Source: Jacaranda mimosifolia (Eukaryota > Streptophyta > Magnoliopsida > Lamiales > Bignoniaceae). Taken from it: DNA of 64,000 nucleotides. Shown here piece after piece: positions 53,278 through 64,000 of this stretch. The notes under the pieces are model-generated. The model worked only from the letters and a program-made list of their open reading frames with translations. It was not told where the DNA came from and searched no databases. Both the position numbers and the translations under genes were made by a program. Each line of letters starts with the position of its first letter. The stretch's first letter is position 1. The DNA lies in assembly GCA_018894105.1 (NCBI GenBank), contig CM032120.1, positions 28,294,710-28,358,709 on the forward strand, read 5' to 3'.

Positions 53278-53626
53278 TATTAAATTTCCACATTGATTAA
53301 GTAAATGTGTAGTGATCTTTACGTATAATTTTGAATAATTTTCACTTCTTTAACTAACTTTTGAAGTAAATTAAATCTAATATTCATTCTTTAATATGGT
53401 GTCAGAGCCACACATTCATGATGATGGGCTATTCGATGTTATTGGGCCATATATTTCATCTCATTTTATGCTTCAAATGTTTATTCTCGGATATACATGA
53501 GGCGTGTTACATTTCTATATCGATTGAGTAAATAAATAGTTGTCTCTATAGATGAATGTAGACAATCATCACATCTTAATCTAACTTTTGGAATGAATTA
53601 GATTTAAGGTTCAATTTTTTTTTTAA
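53278..53626 (+). mobile_element. TRIM-like mini-retrotransposon
   Basis: The 5' LTR (53278-53395) and 3' LTR (53505-53626) share AATTTCCACATTGATTAAG / CATTTCTATATCGATTGAG and TCTAACTTTTG...AAGTAAATTA-type blocks. Directly after the 5' LTR is TGGTGTCAGAGCCAC (53397-53411), one base off the start of the initiator tRNA-Met primer site. ATGAGGCG before the 3' LTR may be the purine tract. The internal part is about 110 bp and there is no coding. Confidence 0.65.
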
Positions 53627-54529
53627 TATGAACTTTTAAAAATTGAGTTTTTGGGATAGAATCAAATGCAAAAAATACCTAATAAAAAAAGACTTGACAA
53701 CTTAGCACGCTCTAATGGCCAAAAAGGAACGGGAACTAAATGAGTTCCTTCCTCTCCACTACGTAGTAACGAATTAGTCAACTTAAAATTGTTGAAAAAA
53801 ATAAATGGACTAAATAAAGAGAATCAAAAGCTAAAGCTAAGGCATCAATCATTGCAAATTTCATCAATTTAAATCACTTATCTCATTTCTTATTTCATCT
53901 CTTATTTCATTATATGAATACATGATATGTACATCAAATAATCTTACAAAAATAATTAATTAAAAATCAGGTACACTTAGTACATGCACATCAAATATTT
54001 TTCTATAAAAATAATTAATTAAAAATCAGGTATACTTAATATATACATCAAATTAGAATAGAAGATTAAATAAAAAATAAAATAAATAACCGAAACTGGA
54101 ATTTGACAGGATGGAAGTGCATCAGTGGAGCCGCGGCTTAATAAATATGCAAAGTGTTGAGGAAAAATTGGTGGCAAGTTCGTATTGGAAATAAATTTAA
54201 ATTCTTTATAAGTATTAAATTAGTTTTGATTTTTCTTATGGATGATAAGCATAGATTAAGGGCAAAAAAATTACTCATTAAATATTTAAAATCGAAGATG
54301 AAGAGTAGATTAATAAAGTCATTTAGTACACATTTTAAAACTGGGAACAAAGAGTCGGTTAATGACATTTAATTTTGACAAACATTTTATAGCCTTTAGT
54401 AAATTAGGGAGGGATGGCATGTATTTTTGGCAAACATGCCTCCACTTTTGGTATGTTAACTTGATAGTGCTTAAGTTAATCCCATATTGTCTTGGGTAAA
54501 TATTTTGTTGGACATGAATCCCATTTAGA
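53627..54529. other. spacer with a dispersed repeat (53880-54075)
   Basis: Two head-to-tail copies of TAAAAATAATTAATTAAAAATCAGGTA lie at about 53948 and 54010. The same word family, with TTTCATCTC...TATTTCATT and TATATACATC flanks, recurs at 57060-57215 and 61740-61995. There is no gene. The small frames at 54138-54372 overlap on both strands and carry no motif. Confidence 0.5.
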
Positions 54530-54897
54530 GGGTGTTTGGGTGAGCTTATAAGCTCATCAAAATATCTTGTAAGATGTTTAAGAGTTTATAAGTTGATAAA
54601 AAGTGTTTGATAATTTTTGTTAAAAAAGAGCTTATAATATCCTAAAATAAGATGTTAAGAATTTATAAGCTCTTTTAAAAAAAGTAAAAAGGCCATAACT
54701 TATTTTAAGATCTTAACAAGTTTCTTCATTTTTAACCATTTTAATTACAAAATTGTCATTATTAATATCTTATAAGTTTTAAGATCTTATTTGATCCAAA
54801 CACTTCAACAATTTAGTTTAAAAATAAGATCTAACATCTTATAAGCTCCAAAAACATCTTATAGGATGTTTATAATAAGTTTAGCCAAACACACTAT
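54530..54897. mobile_element. MITE with GGTGTTTGG ends
   Basis: The left end AGGGTGTTTGGGTGAGCTTA pairs with the reverse complement of the right end, AGTGTGTTTGGCTAAACTTA. Sub-terminal words TTATAAGCTC, TCTTATAAG and AAGATCTTA recur in both orientations. The target duplication is short and uncertain (TTAG on both sides). Confidence 0.6.
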
Positions 54898-54984
54898 TAG
54901 TAGAACGGCTGTGCAATCTAAAGTTTTTCTTAAATTTTTTGATAGATAAATTTAGAATTTGATAATTTTCTATTTTCTAATGAG

Positions 54985-55368
54985 CCCATTTGTTTTTGTT
55001 TTCTCCACCTATTTTCATTTTCAACACAGTTAGAAAACTATTAACTTTTAAACCATTTTTACTCAAAGTATTTCTTATTTTTATTTCAAATTTATCCTAT
55101 CATCCTATTACTATATCAATCAAATTCAAATTTAATTGGCATAAAGTGTCTACTATTATTTTAAAATTAATAAAATACACATACATTTTAAAAAAATAAA
55201 TTTTTGTAAATATAAAACATAAATAAATAAACTAACTTTCAATCATATATCTTCCTAATAATAACTTTTCAACAAAACATTCAAATATAATTTTATTTTT
55301 TATTTTCAACTTTTGGCGATGCATGCAAACCAAAATGGACTTCGAAAATATATCCAAACGGACAGGGA
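54985..55368. mobile_element. family-1 MITE
   Basis: It starts CCCATTTGTTTTTGTTTTC and ends GAAAATATATCCAAACGG, the reverse of the ends seen at 968 and 57622. The inner blocks AATTCAAATTT and TTCAAATATAATTTTAT match family 1 in reverse orientation. Confidence 0.55.
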
Positions 55369-57621
55369 ACAAGAAGATGTAATTTTCTAAAGTTAATAAA
55401 TGAACATGGTTAAATTCCTAGAATTTTGGAGTTGAGTGTATTTCAATCCGCTGTCGTTTCGGATGTCGCTGTCTACTTAAGTAAGTTCCTTCCAAGTGGA
55501 ATAAAAATTGAAAAGGTAAAGCATCAATTCACTTGAATCGTAATCGGTCGGTGAGGCAATTGGAGTTTGAGTTATTCGATCACAGCACATTGAACTCGGC
55601 AATGCAATTATATTTTTTTAATATATTGATTTTATTTTTAGTCTTTTCTTTCTTTCTTTTTTTCCCCCCTTTTGTGATTGTGCATGTAGGATGAAATATC
55701 ATTTTAAATTTTAATGTTGCAAGAAAATGGATTTGGATCCTTTTTATCAGCTTCTACTTTTGAAATGCATTCGTGTTGAATCAGTACTCAAATTGAAAAA
55801 TGATTGCTCCAGTGCCTTTTTGACCGTGGGAGTTGAGTTTTATACTAATTAAATTCTTAATGAATTTTGATCCACTTAAGTTGTGAATCCCATCTTGGGT
55901 GTCTATTTTTATTAACTAGCAGTAACAGCATGTGGTTCCCACGCATATGAAATATTTTTTTGAGTAATATATGTTATTTGTATAATTAAAAGTATCATAT
56001 TCTCATGTTCAATATAAACTGAATATTATTATTAGAGATGATCATATGTTTATAAATATCAATAATAACTGCAATCATAAGAAAAATTTATTGTTGTGTG
56101 TCTTAAAGACTATATCACTTCAAGAAATTAACGAAAACCAAATATATCATAAAAATAATAATAAAATTTTAATACATGGATGGCTGTAGGAGAAACAGTT
56201 GATGTTTGTGAGTATATAAGTAATTGTAGAAGAAACTATAAGAATCTTTTATATGTATATTGATAGTTGTAGGATAAATAATAAGATTTTAGAGTAAATG
56301 TGTGGTTAAAGAAAAATAATATAGTTACTTTTAAGTGGAAGAGTAAATTTGGCAATTTAATAATAAGTATCACAACTACCTCTAAAACATGAATTTTCAA
56401 TTTAATCCTCAATATTGTATTTTCAAGTCTATTTTAGAGAAAATTAATGGACAAATTTTGTAAATGTTCATTAGTAAATTTCATTTGTGAGACAAATCGC
56501 CTTCATTTTTATAATAGTATAGATAATTTCGCCTCTTCATTGTGTTTTTAGGTTTTATGTCCTGAGGATCTTAACATGACACATTATATATAGTTCCACC
56601 TATTTTTAATTGAAAATTTACCATTTTAAATTGAAAGTATAATTAAATTGTTATTTTTGCCTTTTCTTATCATAATAATTAATTTAACCTTTTTTTCACT
56701 TCCTTTGGTTTAATTTTAATTAATTTAATAGCTAATTAATTAATTTATAAGTTAATGACTTTGTTTATTTGCTATTTCGGCAGTTAATATTTACTAGTCT
56801 AGTGATTAGTTTAAATTGTTTAAACTGCGTTCTGGATACTAATGGAAAGCTAGTAAAGAAAGCAAGTAAGAAATTAAACTTGTTGAAATTGCATTAAAGA
56901 AAAAAAACTGAAGGTAGATATAAAAATGTAAAGAACATCAATTTAAATAAAGATAAAACAGAATTAAATGGCTGACAGTTATATAATTTGATGTGTAATT
57001 CATTTTCTCTTGTCAAGTTTATTTATGGTGCTAGAAGCTGCTAACTCCAACTTCGCGGTTTAGATTCTCCATTTCAATTTATATTTCATCTCCTATTTCA
57101 TTTTATGGATATATGACACGCGTATTAAATATTTTTTATAAAAATAATTAATTAAAGATCAAATACACTTTATATATATACATTAAGTTGGAATAGGAGA
57201 TGAAACATATAAAGGATCCAAAGTGCCAACTTCTATAATTGTCTTGTCTACGGATATCTAAATTTAAGACGTGACCAACTTTATAATTAGAGTGCTTGGT
57301 GTGATGCATCAAATTGTGCCCATTTCTATTTAATTCAGTCAATTATATTGTCGTCGAACAATTTAATTGACGTGTTTTCCCTATTTTCTTGGGTTTAAGA
57401 GGAGTTCATGAATAAATATGAATTTTACAACTTTACTAAACTTATCTTGGTTAATATACATTGAAAAATCCCATCGTACACGTGTTAAAACAGAAGATGT
57501 TCCAAAATTTCTAAATGTAAAATTGTATTGGGCTCCTCATACTTTTTTCAACATTTAAGGGGAGCCCCCTTCAAATCAACCGATTTTACCCTTTCCAAAA
57601 TTTTGGTTGATAACACTTACA
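55369..57621. other. AT-rich spacer with a dispersed repeat at 57060-57215
   Basis: No gene is visible. The dispersed repeat (TATTTCATCTCC, ATAATTAATTAAAGATCAAATACAC, GGAATAGGAGATGAAAC) has inverted ends and matches parts of 53880-54075 and 61740-61995. Confidence 0.4.
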
Positions 57622-60063
57622 GGCTGTTTGGATTTATTTTCTGAAGACGTTTTCATTTTTTGATGAAAAAAAATAGTAAAAAGCTAATTATAAATGTATT
57701 TTTAAAAATAAAATATCATTTGGATGTTTTGTTTAAAATGTAATGAATACATATGGTTGAAAATGAGTTGTATTTGGGAAATGCAGTGTTTTGTATTAAA
57801 AGTCGTGCAAATGTGAGTAGGAAAAAATAAAAAGTAATGAAAAGTGAAAATGGAGAGAGAGTGTGAGAGCTTGTCTGAAAGAATATTTTGAGAATGAAAA
57901 TGTATATGAAAATGGAGGAGACGTTTTTTTTTTCTTTCTATTTTATACACAAGCACGCATATCAAGAGCTCGTTAGGGCTCAAACTCCTAACATCCCTCA
58001 TTATATGAGAAACTTATGCCACTAAGTCACAGGCCACTTGGTGAGAATGGAGGAGAAGTTGATGGCTCTCTGTTTTCATTTTTAACAACAAAATTAAAAT
58101 AGGTCTAGAAAACAAAAACAAATGGGTCATTAGTGCTCGTTTGTTTTTGTTTTCAAAGCCCCCTTTCATTTTCTTTTGAAAATGAAAATAGAAAGCTATC
58201 AACTTCTTCCCCATTTTCACAAATATTTTCATTTTTAGTATATTTTTCCAAACACACTATTACCTCTCTCTCAATTTTCACTTTTCATTTTCTTTCATTC
58301 ACATTTACATGACTTTTAATACAAAAATATTATGGCTCTGTTCTTTAGCATTTTTTCAAAATATTTTCCAACTCTCAAAATAAATACAAAAAATATACAT
58401 ATTCTCCAATCATTCTCTCAAAACACAATTTTTTTTTACCCCAAAAAACCCCTCCCAAAACAATATCAAAATATCTTACACCCTACAAACCATACCTATT
58501 CCCTCATTTTCTCACTCTACCTTTCATATCACTCATTCATTTGTTTCTCTCTTAATTCACTCATTTATAAATATATATACACACATACATACATATATAA
58601 AAATATTAAAATTTTACTAGTTATAAAATTCTAAAACTCATGTTTACAAATTTAATTAAATTAATTATCAAATAATTAATTAAATTAAATTAAATATTAT
58701 TTATATTATTACTAAATAATTTATTTACTAAATAATGTATGAAATTAATTGAATTACTTATTAATTAAATAATATTTTAGTTATATTTAATATTTAAACT
58801 TAAGATGCTTTAATTTGATATAATAAATAAATTAATAATCTTCAAAAAATTAATCTTCATTAAATATTAATCTTTACATTTATTTAAAATTATAATAAAA
58901 AATTTAATTATAGTGTGATGCTTATTTAATAATCTATTATGTTTAATAAATTAATATTAATATAATTAAAGTAATTATCGAGAAAATTAATTAAATTTGA
59001 GTACAAATTATTTGATTCTTACTAAATAATGTATAATCAAACAATGAGTTACAGTAATTAAATAATATATTAAATTAATTTATTTAATTATTTAATTAAC
59101 TTGTTATTTATATATTAATTATGTTTTTTATTTCACATATAATTGAATATTATATTTATTTATTTAATAAATAATTTAAGATGGGTTAATGTCAAATAAT
59201 ATAAAATTATTTATTATTTAATTTGATGAATTGTTATTAAGTATTATATATAAAAAATATTAAATAAATTATTTTATTTAAATCAATAACTAAGTTTATT
59301 TATACATAAATCATAAATTATAAATAGTTAAATAGTCATAGTTTATTTAATAAGCAGTAATTAATTAGTTTATAATTAATGTACAATAATTAACTTTTTT
59401 ATATAAGCCGGTATTAACAATTATGATGTAAGTCGATTTTTTATATTTAAGATATAATTATAATTTTGTAAATAATTAATATTTATTATTAAATATTTTC
59501 TTCCAAATAATACATCATTTACTAATGTTAAATTTATAAAAATATAAAATTTAAAATAAATTACCAATTAAATTAATTATACATCATTTTATTACAACCA
59601 TATATCAATTATTACCCACATATATATACACACACATATCCAATTATAAATATACACACACAAAATAAAAAAAAATCACTTTTATTCTACAAACCCAACA
59701 AAAAATTAATTGATTTGACATTTACAGTAAAATTTATCTCTTTCCAAAGTATAAAATAACAAACAATTCATTCTTAATTCATTTTTCATATTTTCCCAAA
59801 ATATAAAAGAATGCTCGACATATTCTCCAAATTTTCTCCCCAAAACTCATTCTCCTAAAATATTTTTCAGAAAATGCCCAAAATACAAAAAAACAGGCCT
59901 TATATTTTTCAAATACAATTCATATTCAACCTTAGATATTATTATATTTTAAACAAAACCTCCAAATAATATTTTATTTTCAAAAATATGTTTATAATTA
60001 ACTTTTTATTATTTCTTTTCACCAAAAAATAAAAATACCTCCAAAAAATAAATTCAAACACCC
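57622..60063. mobile_element. 2.4-kb element with about 180-bp inverted repeats, family 1 related
   Basis: The left 180 bases (GGCTGTTTGGATTTATTTTC...) and the reverse complement of the right 180 bases (GGGTGTTTGAATTTATTTTT...) align throughout, sharing TAAAAAG(C/T)TAATTATAAA, AAAATAAAATAT(C/T)ATTTGGA and TTTTGTTTAAAAT. CTTACA occurs directly outside both ends (57616-57621 and 60064-60069). The inside is extremely A/T-rich (58640-59600), with no transposase. Further family-1 words at 58131-58260 suggest a nested copy. Confidence 0.65.
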
Positions 60064-62486
60064 CTTACATAAAAGCAGTATAGCTCCTTCTCTTTTTCGT
60101 TTTTTTTTTTTTTGGACCTTTTTCTTTCTTTATTCCTTTTTTTTCCTTTTATTTTGGGGGGAAGGGTGGCCTTTGCTAAACATTGTCGGGTTTCAGGTCA
60201 TCTTTCGGAGTGTTGCACTTGCGGAGTGCCGACAACCTCTTTAATTTATTCAACATCATTAGTAGTACCAAACAAAGACCATAAAAGCAATTCAATTAGA
60301 CCTGCTATTGCTGGGCCCCGCACATCAGCTTTTCTCTCCACATTACTTGTTGCGTGCGTTGTGACATCCATAATTGCCTAATCTTATGTGGTTTGTGTAT
60401 AATTTAATGTTGGTTTAACATCACATCATGCTAACCATCAAACACAAAAGTCATAATTGTCAATTTTTGGAATCTTTGATTTAGGAGAGTCTTTTATAAT
60501 TATGACAAATGTCTAATTGTATTTTAAATAAATGAATTAAATGAAAATATATACGACGTGACATTGTATCAACAACTGACTTTTAATGATTTTATCCAAA
60601 TAAAATCATTGATAAAGTAGTATCTTTTTTTATACAATAAAATATTTTTACTGGATATGAATTCTTTTACCTAATGAAATTAAATTAAATTATATATGAC
60701 TTAACATTATATCATTAACTGACTTTAATCATTTTGTCCAAATAAAATTATTGATATGGTAGTATCTTTTTTTACTCAATAGAATACTTTTACTTTTTTG
60801 ATCCTTTCGGCGGGGGGGCGGGGGGGGGGAGGGGAAATATTTTCAAATAATTTTGTTATCCAAAAAGTAATAAATATATCCTAAAAGTGCCATCTTAAGA
60901 CTCTTAATTTAAGAAATGAAGCGGGGTTCATCAACTCTTACTATTTTATAAAGGGTCAAAGAGTAAATATATTGAAACATTACATTAGGCGTATTAAAAT
61001 ATCAATTTCTTTTTTGTAAATTATAATATAAAGTAATTGTTTGCAAGAAACATCTTTTAATTATGTGGCCTTAGACCCTTCTCGACTTGTCTAATATTTT
61101 CCTCAATGGCCAAACCGTGAAGGAAGGTTCTGCCTAAAACGTTATAATCTATGTTTTCATTTTTATATAATAATTGATCAGTTGCTTTGCCCAAGGAATT
61201 GAACTTTGATGCGAATCTTTCCAAAATATTCCTTCTGTCCAAAATAAATTAATCTCATCCTCATGAAAAAAATAGTAGTTGAAAATTGACATATTGTATT
61301 CTTATTTCAAATTGGAACATCTGTTAAGAATTTCAATTTTAATCTAAAGACTAAAATATCCAAAAAAGATATACAGATAATAAATTTAAAATATAGGAAG
61401 TACTTGAAACGTGTCTTGTCCTTTTCCTAGGGATAGTTTTGCATTTGTCCGTAGGAGGAAAAAAAAAGAAAGAAAGAAAAACAAAGAAAATGAATGGTAA
61501 AGAAAAAATATAAAGGGTAAATATATATTTTTTTCTTCTCTCTCATTTTCTTAATTTTAATTTATCCTAGTTTTTCATTTTTTTATCTTAAAAATTCAAA
61601 GAAATATATTAACATCACAAAAAAAATTATTGTATCATATAAAAAAGGTAAATAAGTATTTGTAATTGTTTTATACTAACGTATACATAGAATTTGTCAA
61701 AGTTATTACTCCATATAAATTGTTAGACACTTTAGATGTTTTATTTTATTCTCAATTTCATCTTCTATTCCAATTTTATATATATAGATAGATATGATTT
61801 TTAATTAATTATTTTTATAAAAAATATTTATAATACGTATATCATATATTCATAAAATGAAATAAAAGATCATTTTCTATTTCAACTTTATATATATAGA
61901 TAAATATGATTTTTAATTAATTATTTTTATAAAAAATATTTATAATACATATATAATATATTTATAAAATGAAACAAAAAATTTAAATTAATCGTGAAAT
62001 GCTAGTAAAAGAAATCATTACCCAAGGCTAAATAAATTAATAATCCATGGTATTTGGATAAAATCTTGCTGGCGTAAGCACTTACATAAAAAGTAGGACG
62101 ACGTACCAAACATGGCAAACCTGTTAAAGAATGTAGACGGAAATTCTGTGAGTGTGGATGGCGTGGGGAAATGAAGGCATGCCAGTGGGTCCACCACTTG
62201 CTTTCTTTTTCCTTCTCTTCCTCGTAAAACCGCAACGACCTTTTCGCTGTCGACGTTAATTTCCATTAATTTCTTGCTTTAACTTCACACTTCACAGACA
62301 TCATCGTCGAAGAGGAGGTCGTTTTGTAATTTACTTTTGCTTTTGACCCAATCAAGAGCCTTCCTCAGCTGAATCAGCGCGTAAAATACTAATATTCGGT
62401 TGGAACAGAGACAGAGCCGATTTTTCTAGAGGGTGGATTAGTTTGACTCGCCACTAAGAGTGCGGTACGAATAGTGGAGGTAACGC
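60064..62486. other. spacer upstream of OPR copy 3
   Basis: No gene is supported. It contains a direct repeat pair (60531-60651 and 60674-60792, sharing GTCCAAATAAAA/ATCCAAATAAAA and GTAGTATCTTTTTTT), a G-rich run at 60808-60833 and the dispersed repeat at 61740-61995, itself a tandem duplication of about 115 bp. Bases 62270-62486 are the likely promoter of OPR copy 3. Confidence 0.45.
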
Positions 62487-62495
62487 TATAAATAG
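62487..62495 (+). promoter_or_regulatory. TATA box of OPR copy 3
   Basis: TATAAATAG lies in a good context, 122 bp before the start codon at 62609. Transcription about 30 bases downstream would start near 62517, after the out-of-frame ATG at 62511. This supports the choice of 62609 as the start. Confidence 0.65.
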
Positions 62496-62608
62496 GGAGA
62501 GAGAGAGAGAATGGCGATGGCATTTCCAGTCATTTCTCATTCCAAGATTTTTCCTCTTCTCTCCGCGAAGAATATACTAGGGCAAGACTTTGCTCCCGAA
62601 TCAGAGTT

Positions 62609-64000
<1,392 letters not shown>

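Noticed and set aside
60112..60381. 89-codon open frame before OPR copy 3
   Set aside because: Low-complexity start, no domain, no partner copy and no splice context; best explained as chance in a T-rich stretch.
61057..61242. Minus-strand 61-codon frame with a gag-like look
   Set aside because: The charged, Leu-rich composition suggested a copia gag fragment, but no zinc knuckle or other retroelement domain is nearby.

Overview
This is a stretch of plant (eudicot-type) nuclear chromosome. Genes are sparse and split by GT-AG introns. The spacer is AT-rich and filled with nested LTR retrotransposons, hAT-like and Mutator-like non-autonomous DNA elements, TRIM-like elements and microsatellites. 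I cannot name the species.

The host genes are three tandem, same-strand copies of a 12-oxophytodienoate reductase-like flavoenzyme (OPR, old yellow enzyme family): OPR copy 1 (21529-25048, complete, 365 aa), OPR copy 2 (45464-48682, complete, 368 aa) and OPR copy 3 (62609 to beyond the window edge). All three share intron positions and phases, and exons 2-4 are of identical size where they can be measured. Neither complete copy ends in a peroxisomal signal, so both look like cytosolic OPR1/2-type enzymes. Copy 2 has Asn where the family has the first substrate-binding His. Copy 1 has Ala in place of the Gly next to the catalytic Tyr.

Left part (1-20722) is a nest of retroelements, all on the minus strand. 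An old Ty3/gypsy element (element C, 1233-13968, missing RT and most of integrase) was invaded by element A (2082-12797, Tat-like Ty3/gypsy, exact 5-bp target duplication). To its right lies element B (13971-20722), an Athila-like gag-protease element with no reverse transcriptase, arranged as LTR-internal-LTR-partial internal. Between OPR copies 1 and 2 sits element D (30612-41264), a younger copy of the element A family, also on the minus strand with an exact target duplication.

Elements A and D each carry, on the plus strand between integrase and the 3' LTR, a separate gene with its own TATA box, two introns, a domain resembling PF04195 ('putative gypsy-type transposon') and a coiled coil. 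It is broken by stops and frameshifts in both copies, but the gene structure is conserved. Downstream of it each element has a tandem array of unrelated unit length (82 bp in A, 68 bp in D). This opposite-strand, intron-bearing gene is the most interesting structure in the window. Extra antisense ORFs are known in Tat-lineage elements, so the novelty lies in the details rather than the existence.

The rest (26-30 kb, 41-45 kb, 49-62 kb) is non-coding, with many small transposons whose target duplications can often be read directly. All sequence comparisons were done by eye; identity figures are estimates.
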